Source of the DNA: Vibrio agarilyticus
Lineage (GTDB): Bacteria > Pseudomonadota > Gammaproteobacteria > Enterobacterales > Vibrionaceae
Length of the DNA: 64,000 bases
Reading direction: 5' to 3'
NCBI RefSeq assembly: GCF_012641465.1
Contig: NZ_JABAIK010000004.1
Location: forward strand, 1-64,000
Shown here: positions 18,340-29,530 of the stretch, piece after piece
Position numbering within the stretch: the stretch's first letter is position 1
Layout: each line of letters starts with the position of its first letter
Notes under the pieces: generated by a model
Database searches by the model: none
What the model was told of the DNA's origin: nothing
The model's input: only the letters and a program-made list of their open reading frames with translations
Position numbers and translations under genes: made by a program

Positions 18340-19449
18340 ATGAATTCATCCAATCTTTATATTGGTGTTATGTCTGGCACCAGTCTCGATGGCGTTGACG
18401 TTGCACTCGTACGCTTTCAAGACCACCAGCCAAGGCTCATCGCAAAACTGGATTATCCAATGCCGCTCCCCTTAAAACGGGCGTTGTTAAACGTCAATAC
18501 GGGGCAGAAAACCAATCTGAAAACGATTGGCGAAATCGATCACCAATTAGGGCATCTCTACGCTGACGCCGTTATTGCCTTACTCAAACAAACAGGGTTT
18601 GATGCTCATCAGATTCGCGCAATTGGCAATCATGGTCAAACCGTTTTTCATCAGCCTAACGGTGAGATGCCTTTTACACTGCAACTCGGCGATGCCAATT
18701 TGATTGCGGTGCGTACCAGTATTCAAACGATTGCCGATTTTCGCCGCAAAGATATGGCGTTAGGCGGCCAAGGCGCGCCACTGGTTCCCGCGTTTCATCG
18801 TCACCTTTTCGCTCAGCCTGATGCATGCACTATTGTGTTAAATATTGGCGGTATTGCCAACATTTCGGTGCTGCACCCGCGCCATCCTGTTATCGGTTTT
18901 GATACCGGACCGGGCAACCTGCTGATGGACGCTTGGTGCCAACGACACTTAGATCAAGGCTATGACAAAGACGCTCAATGGGGGCAATCTGGCACTATCG
19001 ATACTACGCTGCTCACCGCCTTGTTGCGCGATCCTTATTTGACTCAAGATTACCCAAAGAGCACAGGCCGCGAACACTACAATTTATCGTGGTTAGAGCA
19101 TCAAGCGTCACTTGCGAAGATCCCGCCACAAAATGTTCAGCGCACGCTATGTGAATTTACCGCGCAAACCATCGCCGATGCGATTGCACCTTTTCACCAT
19201 AGTGCTAAAGATCGTGTCTTGGTGTGTGGCGGTGGAACACATAATCCACTGTTGATGAAAAGAATTCGCGCGAGACTTCCAAGCTGGCAGGTAGAGATAA
19301 CCTCGGCCCATGGGGTGGATGCCGACCAAATGGAGGCCATCGCGTTTGCGTGGCTTGCCCGCTGTTACATCGAACAAATTCCTAGTAACTTACCCGATGT
19401 TACTGGCGCCTCGCGCGCTACATCCTTAGGCGTGAGCTACCTACCATAA
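18340..19449 (+). CDS. anmK: Anhydro-N-acetylmuramic acid kinase AnmK
   Basis: AnmK opens and phosphorylates 1,6-anhydro-MurNAc to MurNAc 6-phosphate, linking recycled wall sugar to MurQ. The 369-residue protein begins with the phosphate-binding GVMSGTSLDGVDV motif at residues 8-20. It also has the conserved GNHGQTVFH, NIGGIANIS and GFDTGPGN motifs. It is followed after 23 bases by murQ, forming an anmK-murQ pair, with nagZ divergent across 166 bases, so the three recycling steps are clustered. Confidence 0.95.
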   Translation: MNSSNLYIGVMSGTSLDGVDVALVRFQDHQPRLIAKLDYPMPLPLKRALLNVNTGQKTNLKTIGEIDHQLGHLYADAVIALLKQTGFDAHQIRAIGNHGQTVFHQPNGEMPFTLQLGDANLIAVRTSIQTIADFRRKDMALGGQGAPLVPAFHRHLFAQPDACTIVLNIGGIANISVLHPRHPVIGFDTGPGNLLMDAWCQRHLDQGYDKDAQWGQSGTIDTTLLTALLRDPYLTQDYPKSTGREHYNLSWLEHQASLAKIPPQNVQRTLCEFTAQTIADAIAPFHHSAKDRVLVCGGGTHNPLLMKRIRARLPSWQVEITSAHGVDADQMEAIAFAWLARCYIEQIPSNLPDVTGASRATSLGVSYLP

Positions 19450-19460
19450 TTACCGTTTAA

Positions 19461-20414
<954 letters not shown>

Positions 20415-20440
20415 GCCGAGTGCTGCTAGAGTCTGCGGAC

Positions 20441-20794
20441 CTAATAAGTCATGCGAAAGTCTTGGTGGCCACGTTGCCACTCAAGACGAAATCGCTGACC
20501 CTGAGGCGTACCCGCACAGGCGCCAAAATACTCTTGCCCCGATAAACCAATCTGGTAAGCAAAGTCGGGGTTACAATATTCGTCCAGCCCTTCAAGATAC
20601 CCTTCATCATAGTCACTTTGGCGTACCGCCCCAAGCTGCTGAAGCTCGCCCCATGGTCGACTCAACTTACCACTAATGCCATCTCGATAACCTACCTGGT
20701 ACCAATCCCCATCGCGAACCAACTGCTCTGTGGTATTACTGCAGCCCCAAAGTAAGCCGATACTCAAACAGAGCCAAATTCGAATCCCCACCAT
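20441..20794 (-). CDS. DUF2799 lipoprotein, function unknown
   Basis: This is a predicted 117-residue outer-membrane or periplasmic lipoprotein. A short hydrophobic signal ends in LLWGC, giving a candidate lipidated cysteine at residue 18. The mature part has repeated short motifs of the type GYRDGISG, DYDEGYLEGL and WQRGHQD, which place it in the DUF2799 family of small proteins without known function. It lies between the murQ 3' end and the ispH 3' end, apparently as its own unit with ispH upstream on the same strand. I cannot propose a role. Confidence 0.75.
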   Translation of the reverse strand: MVGIRIWLCLSIGLLWGCSNTTEQLVRDGDWYQVGYRDGISGKLSRPWGELQQLGAVRQSDYDEGYLEGLDEYCNPDFAYQIGLSGQEYFGACAGTPQGQRFRLEWQRGHQDFRMTY

Positions 20795-20868
20795 TGTTTT
20801 TCCTTTTGATAAACAGAAGGCGACCGATATGGCCGCCTTAGAAGTATATACAAGTGAATAATTCTTGC

Positions 20869-21834
20869 TTAATCAATAAGCTGAACTTGCAATTCCTTAG
20901 GAACTTCAAAAAACATGTTTTCTTCGCGGCCCTGAATCTCATCAACCGAACTGATCCCTGCCAGCACTTTAACTTGCTCAAGAATTTGATCGACCAAGAC
21001 TTCCGGCGCAGAGGCCCCCGCGGTCACACCGACTTTATTTTTTCCCTCAAACCACGATAGCTGTAGATCTTCAGGACAATCGGTTAAATACGCTGGCGTG
21101 CCTAACTTCTCCGCCAGCTCTTTGAGGCGCGTAGAGTTCGAGGAGTTTTTTGATCCTACGACAATCATCACGTCAACGCTGGCAGCTATCGAACGCACCG
21201 CATCTTGACGATTTTGGGTCGCATAGCAGATATCATCTTTGCGTGGCCCTTGAATATCGGGAAAGACTCGGCGTAACTCATCAATGACATCCGCTGTTTC
21301 ATCAACAGATAAGGTGGTTTGGCTGACATAGTGTAAATGATGAGGATCTTTGACCTTATCACGCAGCGCAATCACATCCGCCACTGTCTCAACCAAATAC
21401 ATGCCGCCTTCCGCACTGGCGTACTGGCCCATAGTACCTTCTACCTCAGGATGCCCAGCATGCCCGATAAGTACAACCTCCATATGGCGACGGCTGGCTC
21501 GCGCCACCTCCATATGGACTTTAGTGACCAAGGGGCAAGTCGCGTCAAATACTGTCAAGGCGCGCGCTTTGGCTTCTTGGCGAACCGCTTGAGACACACC
21601 ATGCGCAGAAAAAATGACAATATTATCGTCTGGAACTTCGCTCAGCTCTTCAACAAAAACAGCGCCGCGCGCTTTGAGGCCTTCAACCACAAAGCGATTA
21701 TGCACCACCTCATGTCGCACATAGATGGGCGGCTGATACAACTCAAGTGCTCGCTCAACAATACTGATGGCACGATCCACCCCGGCACAAAAACCGCGCG
21801 GGTTGGCTAACATAATTTTCATTTCGTCACTCAT
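20869..21834 (-). CDS. ispH: 4-hydroxy-3-methylbut-2-enyl diphosphate reductase IspH
   Basis: IspH is the iron-sulfur enzyme of the last MEP-pathway step, giving isopentenyl and dimethylallyl diphosphate. The three cluster cysteines are seen in PRGFCAGV (Cys16), FDATCPLV and [10 protein letters not shown], together with GSKNSSNS. The 321-residue form starts at 21834; a start four codons later ([11 protein letters not shown]) would match E. coli better, but the spacing to GAGAAG favours the longer one. It is last in the run murJ-ribF-ileS-lspA-fkpB-ispH on the minus strand. Confidence 0.95.
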   Translation of the reverse strand: MSDEMKIMLANPRGFCAGVDRAISIVERALELYQPPIYVRHEVVHNRFVVEGLKARGAVFVEELSEVPDDNIVIFSAHGVSQAVRQEAKARALTVFDATCPLVTKVHMEVARASRRHMEVVLIGHAGHPEVEGTMGQYASAEGGMYLVETVADVIALRDKVKDPHHLHYVSQTTLSVDETADVIDELRRVFPDIQGPRKDDICYATQNRQDAVRSIAASVDVMIVVGSKNSSNSTRLKELAEKLGTPAYLTDCPEDLQLSWFEGKNKVGVTAGASAPEVLVDQILEQVKVLAGISSVDEIQGREENMFFEVPKELQVQLID

Positions 21835-21854
21835 GGCGATGGTCTTCTCACCCT

Positions 21855-22286
21855 TTATTCTACTGCCAAAATTTCGACTTCAAAAGTCACGTCGTGCCCT
21901 GCTAGCGGGTGATTGAAGTCAACCGTCACTGAATCGCCAGCAATCTCAGTTATGATACCCGGAATTTCAACACCATCAGGACCAGAAAACGCCATGATGG
22001 TTCCTACCTCGACCTCGGCATCACCGACAAATTTGGCTCGGTCCATGTAATGGATGTGGTCTGGGTTCGGCAGACCAAATGCATCTTTCGCAGCCAATTC
22101 AACCGCTTTTTTGTCCCCAGCAACAAGCCCCAGCAAACAATGTTCAAAATTGTCGCTGATGCTGCCGTCCCCCATCACCAAACGCGCAGGCTTGCCACTT
22201 TGGTATGTGCTATCGGCAATCGAACCGTCTGCCATTTTAATCGCGAAGTGTAAGGTCACTTGGGATTGAGCGTGAATTGAGGTCAT
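21855..22286 (-). CDS. fkpB: FKBP-type peptidyl-prolyl isomerase FkpB (SlpA)
   Basis: FkpB is a small cytosolic prolyl isomerase and chaperone of the SlyD-like FKBP family. The 143-residue protein has the split FKBP domain: [13 protein letters not shown] at the start, an inserted flap (about 70-125), and the closing [18 protein letters not shown]. The metal-binding histidine-rich tail of SlyD is absent, which supports FkpB. The start follows AAGGAAG. It lies 20 bases before ispH and 69 bases after lspA, with a strong hairpin in that gap. Confidence 0.93.
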   Translation of the reverse strand: MTSIHAQSQVTLHFAIKMADGSIADSTYQSGKPARLVMGDGSISDNFEHCLLGLVAGDKKAVELAAKDAFGLPNPDHIHYMDRAKFVGDAEVEVGTIMAFSGPDGVEIPGIITEIAGDSVTVDFNHPLAGHDVTFEVEILAVE

Positions 22287-22318
22287 TGCGTCACTTCCTT
22301 GTCATACAATAAAAACAA

Positions 22319-22349
22319 CAGCGCCAGTGTCCTTTCGGCACTGGCGCTG
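22319..22349 (-). terminator. Terminator-like hairpin between lspA and fkpB
   Basis: An uninterrupted 11-bp stem, CAGCGCCAGTG with CACTGGCGCTG, has a 9-base loop. On the minus strand it is followed by TTGTTTTTATTG. It could stop part of the transcription from lspA or protect the 3' end. Confidence 0.65.
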
Positions 22350-22355
22350 ACTACA

Positions 22356-22865
22356 TTAGGCTTTCGCGCTCGACTTGCCACGCAAACCATCCAAAATGAT
22401 CATAACCGCACCAATGCAGATCGCGCTATCGGCGAGATTGAATGCAGGCCAATGATAGTTACCGACAAAGAAGTCTAAATAATCAATGACGTAACCGTGA
22501 ACGATACGGTCAAAGACGTTACCTAGCGCTCCGCCAATAATCAGGGCATATGCCACGTTATTCCATTTTTCTTGCGCCGGAAGCTTACGCATCCAATACG
22601 CGAGCATGCCTGTCACGACAAATGCAATACCACTGAAGAACCAGCGTTGCCAGCCCGATTGCTCACTTAAGAAGCTGAACGCTGCGCCATAATTGTGCAC
22701 GTAAAGCAAATTAAAAAACGGCAATAATTCAATACGGTGATTCCAGCCGTAGCCCATGTTATCCATCACGAGCCATTTGATTGCGATATCTGCAATAAAC
22801 ACGACCGCGGCTAACCACAACCAACGTAATCCAGAGTGTTTGAAATCAATCTCAGGTTGACTCAT
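22356..22865 (-). CDS. lspA: Lipoprotein signal peptidase LspA (SPase II)
   Basis: LspA is the inner-membrane aspartyl protease that removes signal peptides from lipidated prolipoproteins. The 169-residue protein has four predicted membrane segments (about 14-32, 72-90, 100-118, 142-162). The catalytic aspartates lie in the conserved GNVFDR and FNLADS motifs. The start follows AGGGGA. It follows ileS on the same strand, as in E. coli, but here an ERIC-like repeat is inserted between them. Its partner Lgt is encoded at 33419-34234. Confidence 0.96.
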   Translation of the reverse strand: MSQPEIDFKHSGLRWLWLAAVVFIADIAIKWLVMDNMGYGWNHRIELLPFFNLLYVHNYGAAFSFLSEQSGWQRWFFSGIAFVVTGMLAYWMRKLPAQEKWNNVAYALIIGGALGNVFDRIVHGYVIDYLDFFVGNYHWPAFNLADSAICIGAVMIILDGLRGKSSAKA

Positions 22866-22981
22866 AAATCCCCTTTTTCGACCTCGACCCAGTTCATCTG
22901 CAGCTCTCTATAATGCGGTGCATTGCCCCTTATTACCAAACGCTGCGATTATGAACCAGTTCAATCTCGTTTGCTCAAAGA

Positions 22982-23123
22982 CATTCCCAAACAACTGAGC
23001 GTTTCCGGTAGGCGGTAAACCAGCAAAGCCTCTGAGCATAGACGAACTATGTGATGAGGTTTGTGAGAGCCTGCCCCTGGCTTTGAAACGAAAAGCCTTG
23101 CAGCTTCAAATTGAAAGGGTATA
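22982..23123 (+). repeat. ERIC-like repeat between ileS and lspA (copy 4)
   Basis: The core GGTAGGCGGTAAACCAGCAAAG, cut by a few substitutions, the block GATGAGGTTTGTGAGAGCC and the right end TTGAAAGGGTATA are present. The left terminus has decayed to ATTCCCAAACAACT. It splits a normally tight ileS-lspA gene pair, adding a structured spacer in the message. Confidence 0.85.
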
Positions 23124-23161
23124 AAAACGCCCTGATACATTCGCATCAGGGCGTCCATCAA

Positions 23162-26023
23162 TTAAGCAAAGTGACGAACTTCACCTTCACCATCGATATT
23201 GGTGACACAGCGACCACAAATAGCCTCATGGCCTGCGATAGTGCCTACATCGGCGGTATGGTGCCAACAGCGCTCACATTTCGCCGCGTTTGATGCTTGC
23301 ACTTCAACAAACAACCCTTCAATTTCGGTCGGTTGTGCCAAATCGCTCTTCTGATCAAGTGGCTTCACCGTCGCAACAGAGGTCAACAGAACAAAACGCA
23401 ACTCATCTTGCAGCTGATTGATTTTTGAAGCTAGCTCAATATCAGCAAACAGAGTGACTTCCGCCTGCAATGAGCCACCAATACGCTTGTCAGCACGCGC
23501 CGCTTCGAGCAATTTGTTTACGCTACCGCGCACTTTTTGAATATCATTCCAAAACGCGTTGTTTAGCGCTTCATCTTGCTCAAGTGCAAACAAACCATCG
23601 AACCATTCACCAGTAAAGACGTACTGCTCACGAGTGTCACCGTTTGGAAGCGTGGTCGGCATCTGATTCCAAATCTCATCAGCGGTAAATGGCATGATAG
23701 GCGCCATCCAGCGCACTAAAGCTTCAACAATATAGTAAAGTGCCGTTTGACAACTGCGCTGAGCATTACCACCCAGTTTTGCTGTGTACTGACGATCTTT
23801 GATAACGTCAAGATAGAATGACCCCATCTCGACAGAGCAGAAGTGCATCAGTCGCTGCGTCACTGCATGAATATTATATTCATCATACGCTTTGATGATC
23901 TCTTCTTGCGCCGCCAGCGCGCGACCTACCGCCCAACGATCCAGCGCTACCATATTCTCTGGTGCAACCATATCGGTAGCTGGGTTAAAACCGTTAAGGT
24001 TCGCCAAGAAGAAACGCGCTGTGTTACGAATACGGCGATACGCATCAGCAGAGCGCTTTAAGATCTCATCAGATACCGCCACTTCGCCGGTATAATCGGT
24101 AGAGGCGACCCACAAACGTAAAATGTCAGCACCTAGCTTGTTAGTCACATCTTTTGGTGCAACCACGTTACCAATCGATTTAGACATTTTGCGGCCATGG
24201 CCATCAACCACGAAACCGTGAGTCAACACTTGACGGTAAGGTGCAACACCTTTCATCGCAATCGATGAAATCAGTGACGATTGGAACCAGCCGCGATGCT
24301 GATCAGAGCCTTCTAAATAAAGATCTGAGCTGTGACCGTGGAACTCTTCACGCGCATCAACCACCGCATAGTGCGTCACACCAGAGTCAAACCACACATC
24401 CAATGTATCAAGCACTTTTTCATATTGGTCTGCGTCATCACCAAGAAGTTCGGCGCTGTCCAAATCCCACCATGCTTGAATGCCTTTTTGCTCAACAACT
24501 TGAGCCACTTTTTCAATCAATTCAAGCGTATTAGGGTGCAATTCAGCGGTCTCTTTGTGCACAAACAGAGCAATCGGCACACCCCATGTACGCTGACGTG
24601 AGATACACCACTCAGGGCGACCTTCAACCATGCTTTCGATGCGGCTTTGACCCCATTCAGGCATCCATTGAACACCCTTAATCGCGTCAAGTGCTTTGCT
24701 ACGCAGACCCGCTTGATCCATTGAGACAAACCATTGTGGTGTCGCACGGAAAATAATAGGGGTTTTGTGACGCCAGCAATGTGGGTAACTGTGCTCGTAA
24801 GCGCGATTATCCAGCAAAGAGCCGTGCTCTTTCAGCACTTCAATCACAGAATCATTGGCTTTTAATACATGCTGACCAGCAAACAGCGGCGTGTCTGGTA
24901 AGTAAACCCCGTTTGATCCAACTGGGTTTGCTACTTCAAGGCCATATTTCTGACCAACGATAAAGTCTTCTTGACCATGACCTGGCGCAGTATGCACCAC
25001 ACCAGTACCACTTTCCGTTGTCACATGATCGCCCAAGATCGCAGGAACGGTGAAATCGTAGAATGGGTGATTAAATTGCAGTAGCTCGAGATCCGCGCCT
25101 TTCGCAAAGCCAAGGTTGTGGTAATGCTCAATTCCAGCGCGATCCATCACAGATTTAGCCAGCTCGGCTGCCACAATAATACGTTCTGCAGGACGGTCTT
25201 CCGCGCTATCGCCTTCAATTTGAAGCAGCACATATTCAAGATCATCACGCAAACAGACGGCGCGGTTTGCGGGCAGAGTCCAAGGCGTTGTCGTCCAAAT
25301 AACGATAGAAACATCGCCAAAACCCTGGTGGCCTTCATTAAGTGAAAACTTACTTAATACCGCCGCTTCATCAGTGGCTTTAAAACGAACGTCGATAGAA
25401 GGCGAGACTTTGTCTTTGTACTCAACCTCAGCCTCAGCCAGTGCCGAGCCGCAATCGGTACACCAATGAACCGGCTTAAACCCTTTGAGCAGATGGCCAT
25501 TATCAGCAATTTTGCCCAGTGCACGAATAATGTTAGCTTCGGTAGCAAAGTCCATCGTGCGATAAGGCTTATCCCACTCGCCCGTAATGCCAAGACGTTT
25601 GAAACTCTCTTTTTGACCTTCAACTTGACCTGCCGCGTATTCGCGACATTTTTCACGAAACTCTGCCGCAGTCACTTTTTGACCAGGCTTACCCACTTTT
25701 TTCTCTACCATTAATTCAATAGGCAAACCGTGGCAGTCCCAACCTGGAATGTATGGCGCGTCAAACCCTGAGAGTGTTTTGGATTTAATAATAATGTCTT
25801 TAAGAATCTTATTGAGCGCGTGACCAATGTGAATATCGCCGTTCGCATAAGGAGGACCATCATGCAGTACGAACGATTTCTTGCCTTTTTTCGCTTCACG
25901 GATCGCGCCGTAAAGGTCTTCTTTGTACCAACGCTTCAGCATTTCTGGCTCACGTTTAGCCAGGTCGCCACGCATTGGAAACCCTGTTTCAGGTAAATTC
26001 AGGGTATCTTTATACTCACTCAT
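23162..26023 (-). CDS. ileS: Isoleucyl-tRNA synthetase IleS
   Basis: IleS charges tRNA-Ile in the cytosol and edits misactivated valine. The 953-residue class I synthetase has the HIGH motif in GDIHIGHA near residue 64, the KMSKS motif in [10 protein letters not shown] near residue 605, and the editing domain between them. A C-terminal zinc site is visible as CERCWHH and CGRC. It lies 64 bases after ribF on the minus strand and upstream of lspA, the conserved ribF-ileS-lspA order. Confidence 0.97.
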   Translation of the reverse strand: MSEYKDTLNLPETGFPMRGDLAKREPEMLKRWYKEDLYGAIREAKKGKKSFVLHDGPPYANGDIHIGHALNKILKDIIIKSKTLSGFDAPYIPGWDCHGLPIELMVEKKVGKPGQKVTAAEFREKCREYAAGQVEGQKESFKRLGITGEWDKPYRTMDFATEANIIRALGKIADNGHLLKGFKPVHWCTDCGSALAEAEVEYKDKVSPSIDVRFKATDEAAVLSKFSLNEGHQGFGDVSIVIWTTTPWTLPANRAVCLRDDLEYVLLQIEGDSAEDRPAERIIVAAELAKSVMDRAGIEHYHNLGFAKGADLELLQFNHPFYDFTVPAILGDHVTTESGTGVVHTAPGHGQEDFIVGQKYGLEVANPVGSNGVYLPDTPLFAGQHVLKANDSVIEVLKEHGSLLDNRAYEHSYPHCWRHKTPIIFRATPQWFVSMDQAGLRSKALDAIKGVQWMPEWGQSRIESMVEGRPEWCISRQRTWGVPIALFVHKETAELHPNTLELIEKVAQVVEQKGIQAWWDLDSAELLGDDADQYEKVLDTLDVWFDSGVTHYAVVDAREEFHGHSSDLYLEGSDQHRGWFQSSLISSIAMKGVAPYRQVLTHGFVVDGHGRKMSKSIGNVVAPKDVTNKLGADILRLWVASTDYTGEVAVSDEILKRSADAYRRIRNTARFFLANLNGFNPATDMVAPENMVALDRWAVGRALAAQEEIIKAYDEYNIHAVTQRLMHFCSVEMGSFYLDVIKDRQYTAKLGGNAQRSCQTALYYIVEALVRWMAPIMPFTADEIWNQMPTTLPNGDTREQYVFTGEWFDGLFALEQDEALNNAFWNDIQKVRGSVNKLLEAARADKRIGGSLQAEVTLFADIELASKINQLQDELRFVLLTSVATVKPLDQKSDLAQPTEIEGLFVEVQASNAAKCERCWHHTADVGTIAGHEAICGRCVTNIDGEGEVRHFA

Positions 26024-26087
26024 CGATTCTTAATTCCGTTGTATTGGGCGAAAGTTAGACATTATGCCAAGCGGAGGAACTGACCAC

Positions 26088-27023
26088 TTAGCGCTTAAGC
26101 TGACGCAGCCACACCCTTGCTGCCTCAGCATCCAATTCAATTTGTTGTTTCAGTGCGTCAAAAGAGTCGAATTTACGCTCTTCACGCAATTTATGCAAAA
26201 GTACAATTTCGAGCTGTTGCCCGTAGAGATTGCGGTTAAAGTCAAATAAATGCACTTCAAGTTGCTGACGAACACCATTAACCGTCGGGCGATGACCAAT
26301 ATTCGCAACGCCTCCGATGGGCAAAGTATCTGCGCCAAGGGCTTGGACCACATACACCCCAGAAACAGGTGACACACAACGTTTCAGCGGAATATTGGCA
26401 GTGGGAAACCCGATTGTACGCCCCAGTTTTCGACCGTGTGAGACTCGGCCACTAATGCTGTAACGGCGGCCAAGCATGGCTTCCGCGGCGGGTAAATCGT
26501 CCGTGGCAAGCGCCTGCCGAATCGCCGTGCTGCTTACTCGCGTTTGCTGTAAACAAAAGCTATCGGTGCTGACAACCTCAAACCCCCACTGCTTACCCGC
26601 TTCTTGCAGCATAGCAAAGTTGCCTTGCCGATTTTGACCAAAACGAAAGTCATCACCAACTACCAGAAACTTAACACCCAATTTGTCAACCAACAAGTCA
26701 CGAATAAAGCTCTGAGGGCTCATTGCGGCAAAGCGCGCGTTAAAGTTGACACACAGTAAACGGTCTATCTGCAATTTGCTTAATTGAACATATTTATCAC
26801 GCAAACGTGTTAAGCGTGCAGGTGCTTTGTCACGAGCAAAAAGCTCAAGAGGCTGCGGCTCAAACGTCATCACCGTCGCCGGAACACCAAGCTGCCTTGC
26901 CTGGGCTTTCAATTGGGTTAATACCGCTTGATGCCCTAAATGCACACCATCAAAGTTACCTATGGTAAGAACGCAGCCACGATGCTTTGGTTGAATGTTT
27001 TCAATGCCTCGAATTAATTCCAT
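26088..27023 (-). CDS. ribF: Bifunctional riboflavin kinase / FAD synthetase RibF
   Basis: RibF phosphorylates riboflavin to FMN and adenylates it to FAD. The N-terminal adenylyltransferase domain shows TIGNFDGVHLGHQ, and the C-terminal flavokinase domain shows GRTIGFPTANIPL and NIGHRPT. I choose the ATG at 27023 (MELIRGIENI, matching relatives), giving 311 residues; a GTG three codons upstream is possible and is closer to AGAGG. It lies between murJ and ileS on the minus strand, with a shortened MITE-like repeat upstream. Confidence 0.94.
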   Translation of the reverse strand: MELIRGIENIQPKHRGCVLTIGNFDGVHLGHQAVLTQLKAQARQLGVPATVMTFEPQPLELFARDKAPARLTRLRDKYVQLSKLQIDRLLCVNFNARFAAMSPQSFIRDLLVDKLGVKFLVVGDDFRFGQNRQGNFAMLQEAGKQWGFEVVSTDSFCLQQTRVSSTAIRQALATDDLPAAEAMLGRRYSISGRVSHGRKLGRTIGFPTANIPLKRCVSPVSGVYVVQALGADTLPIGGVANIGHRPTVNGVRQQLEVHLFDFNRNLYGQQLEIVLLHKLREERKFDSFDALKQQIELDAEAARVWLRQLKR

Positions 27024-27152
27024 CGAATGCACTTTACCTCTGTATTAAACGCGTTTTCTGGTCGGTGACACTAATGTAAGCCGCTCTCATATCAAACGAC
27101 TCTCGCAAAGCACGCCAAATGAAGCCACCGGCAACATGCCACCAAGAGACTG

Positions 27153-27233
27153 TATACCTAAGTGACTTCCAGCCACACAGTTCAAAGCAAGCTCACGGGA
27201 CTGAAGGCAAATAACTTGGGTTACTTGGGTATA
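27153..27233 (+). repeat. 81-bp internally deleted MITE-like repeat (copy B4)
   Basis: It starts TATACCTAAGTGACTTCCAG and ends GGTTACTTGGGTATA. Between these it keeps only the outer block related to AAGCAAGCTCACGGGACTGA, lacking about 200 bases of the full element. It lies in the 241-base gap between murJ and ribF. Confidence 0.65.
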
Positions 27234-27264
27234 ACAAAATGGTGCGATTATATACCAAGCCTGC

Positions 27265-28827
27265 CTACTCTGTCCCTGCTTTTAACTGTTTTGGTCGCAC
27301 ACCAAGCAGCACAATGATTAGAAGGTAAGCCAGCGCACCTAGCCCAATTAAATAACTCAGCTGCCAAATACGAGTCAATAATGGCCACTCCACCCAAACT
27401 TGCATGGCGTCAAGTTGCCATAACAATGCCGCGACCATCGCAACGCCAGCCAACGCCAATTTGGCCATAAACCAGCCCGTTTCTGCGCTCAATCGATACA
27501 CCTGTGCTCGATGCAACCCACGGTACAACAGAGCCATATTCACAAACGCCGACAGTGCCGTCGCCATTGCGAGGCCCACATAACCGTAAAACGGCGCCAA
27601 AATAAGATTAAATCCCATATTGGTCACCATCGCGATAATGCCATAACGCACCGGAGTTTTTGTGTCTTGGCGCGAGTAATAGCCCGGCGCTAACACTTTA
27701 ATCAACATAAAGTTTAACAAGCCGGATGCATAAGCAAAGAGGGAGAGCGACGCAGCTTCAACATCATTGGGGCTAAATTCCCCCCGCATAAACAGCACCA
27801 TAAGCATCGGCTTTGCTAGCACCATCAACCCAAGCATCGCTGGGATCCCTAACAGTAAGACCATGCGCACGCCCCAATCCATGGTTGCGGCAAAGCCTTG
27901 GCTGTGCGCATCCACATGCTTACGTGACAATGCAGGAAGGATCACCGTCGCAATCGCAATGCCAAATAATCCCAGGGGGAACTCAAGCAAACGATCAGAG
28001 TAATAAAGCCAACTGATAGAGCCGGTTTCGAGAAAACTGGCAATAAAGGTATCTAACAGCAAATTGATCTGACTGACCGAGACGCCAAAAAGCGCCGGGA
28101 TCATCAAGGTGCGAATTTTTACCACACCGGGATCGTGCCAGCCCCATTTCGGCGCGACTAACACACCAGCTCGATAAAGAAACGGCAACTGAAATAGAAA
28201 TTGCACCAAACCACCGAGAAACACACCAATTGCGAGCCCAATCTCGGGTTGACTCAATTGCGGTGAGATAAACCAAGCCGCGCCAATAATCGTGACGTTC
28301 AAAAACACCGGCGTAAAAGAGGACACCGCAAAGTGACCAAGTGTGTTTAAGATGGCTCCGGAGAGCGCCACAAACGTGATGAACCATAAATAAGGAAAGG
28401 TGATTTTAAGCAGTAAACTCGCCAGCTCAAACTTGGTCGCAAATGGCCCACCCTGCCACCAGTCTATAAACCAACCAAAACCAAACAGCGCAGTTACAAT
28501 ACCAGAGCCCAACACGCCAAGCACAGTGACCAAAGTGACAATAACGCCAAGTGTCCCCGAGGCCTTTGCAATAAGTTGCCGTGTTTTATCCAAATCGCCT
28601 TTGGCGTGATACTCGGTTAATACTGGAACAAAGGCTTGGGAAAAAGCCCCTTCCGCAAACAAACGGCGTAAAAAGTTGGGGATTTTATTGGCAAAAAAGA
28701 ACACATCCGCGCTGGCACCGGCGCCCATTAAATTGGCGACAACCACGTCGCGAACTAAACCTAATACTCGGGAAATCAACGTCATGGCACTGACGATCAG
28801 CCCTGATTTGAGAAGTCGCTTACTCAC
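27265..28827 (-). CDS. murJ: Lipid II flippase MurJ (MviN)
   Basis: MurJ is the inner-membrane MOP-family transporter that flips lipid II for peptidoglycan synthesis. The protein is almost entirely hydrophobic with about 14 membrane segments and contains the family sequence VSAMTLISRVLGLVRDVVVA near the N-terminus. I use the GTG at 28827 (VSKRLLKSGL), which follows GAGGTAATA and gives 520 residues, close to E. coli (511). The frame continues 25 codons upstream without a ribosome-binding site. It diverges from rpsT across 248 bases. Confidence 0.95.
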   Translation of the reverse strand: MSKRLLKSGLIVSAMTLISRVLGLVRDVVVANLMGAGASADVFFFANKIPNFLRRLFAEGAFSQAFVPVLTEYHAKGDLDKTRQLIAKASGTLGVIVTLVTVLGVLGSGIVTALFGFGWFIDWWQGGPFATKFELASLLLKITFPYLWFITFVALSGAILNTLGHFAVSSFTPVFLNVTIIGAAWFISPQLSQPEIGLAIGVFLGGLVQFLFQLPFLYRAGVLVAPKWGWHDPGVVKIRTLMIPALFGVSVSQINLLLDTFIASFLETGSISWLYYSDRLLEFPLGLFGIAIATVILPALSRKHVDAHSQGFAATMDWGVRMVLLLGIPAMLGLMVLAKPMLMVLFMRGEFSPNDVEAASLSLFAYASGLLNFMLIKVLAPGYYSRQDTKTPVRYGIIAMVTNMGFNLILAPFYGYVGLAMATALSAFVNMALLYRGLHRAQVYRLSAETGWFMAKLALAGVAMVAALLWQLDAMQVWVEWPLLTRIWQLSYLIGLGALAYLLIIVLLGVRPKQLKAGTE

Positions 28828-29075
28828 TATTACCTCAAAAATGTCCCTGAGCTGAGAATTTCTCCGCGTAATATCGAGGGATTCGCGGATAATTATTAGC
28901 AATGGTCAAAAAATACTGTTAGAATCCCCGCCATCTTAACCGCGATGACCTTTTGTTACCAAAACTTGTTTTGGTCAGATTGGTTTTTGCACAAATCATT
29001 TGACATTTAAGAGCAAATGAGGGATATTCCTCGCCCTTAAATTGTCACCGAACTAAGTTTTTGGGAGTTAGACCC

Positions 29076-29336
29076 TTGGCAAATAGTAAATCTGCTAAGA
29101 AGCGCGCTATCCAAGCTGAGAAACGTCGTCAGCACAACGCTAGCCGTCGTTCAATGATGCGCACTTACATGAAGAAAACTGTTGCTGCTATCGAAGCAGG
29201 CGACAAAGAAGCTGCAACTGCTGCATTCGCAGTCGTTACACCAATCCTAGACCGCATGGCGACTAAAGGCCTTATTCATAAGAATAAAGCAGCGCGTCAT
29301 AAGTCTCGCTTCTCTGCAGCAATCAAAGCGCTTTAA
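29076..29336 (+). CDS. rpsT: 30S ribosomal protein S20
   Basis: S20 is a small basic primary 16S rRNA-binding protein. The 86-residue product starts at a TTG codon (29076), giving the canonical N-terminus [17 protein letters not shown] after Met removal. GGGAG lies 8-13 bases upstream. A UUG start is also used for rpsT in E. coli, where it limits translation and is tied to autoregulation. An upstream GTG-like frame extension (from 29061) is not expected. A strong terminator follows 24 bases after the stop. Confidence 0.95.
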   Translation: MANSKSAKKRAIQAEKRRQHNASRRSMMRTYMKKTVAAIEAGDKEAATAAFAVVTPILDRMATKGLIHKNKAARHKSRFSAAIKAL

Positions 29337-29360
29337 TCGCAATTTGATTCTCAGTGAAAA

Positions 29361-29384
29361 AAACCGGCCTTGGCCGGTTTTTTT
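29361..29384 (+). terminator. Intrinsic terminator of rpsT
   Basis: AAACCGGCC pairs with GGCCGGTTT across a 2-base gap and is followed by TTTTTTT. Confidence 0.93.
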
Positions 29385-29393
29385 ATATCTGCG

Positions 29394-29530
29394 ATACCCA
29401 AACAACTTAAAGTTGCAGATAGGCGGCAAACAAGCCAAACCTCTGAACATCTCGTGAACATAGATAGACTATGTGATGAGGATTATGAGAACCCGCCAAC
29501 AACGCTGCAGCGTCAAGTAGAACGGGGATA
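29394..29530 (+). repeat. ERIC-like repeat at the hlyU 3' end (copy 5)
   Basis: The left end ATACCCAAACAACTTAAAG, the core ATAGGCGGCAAACAAGCC, GTGATGAGGATTATGAGAAC and the right end CGTCAAGTAGAACGGGGATA are present. It lies between rpsT and hlyU. The right end overlaps the last codons of hlyU (29513 onward). Confidence 0.85.

Noticed and set aside
20797-20845. AAGGCG/CGCCTT hairpin after ispH
   Set aside because: The stem is imperfect and there is no T-run on the ispH strand, so I do not call a terminator.
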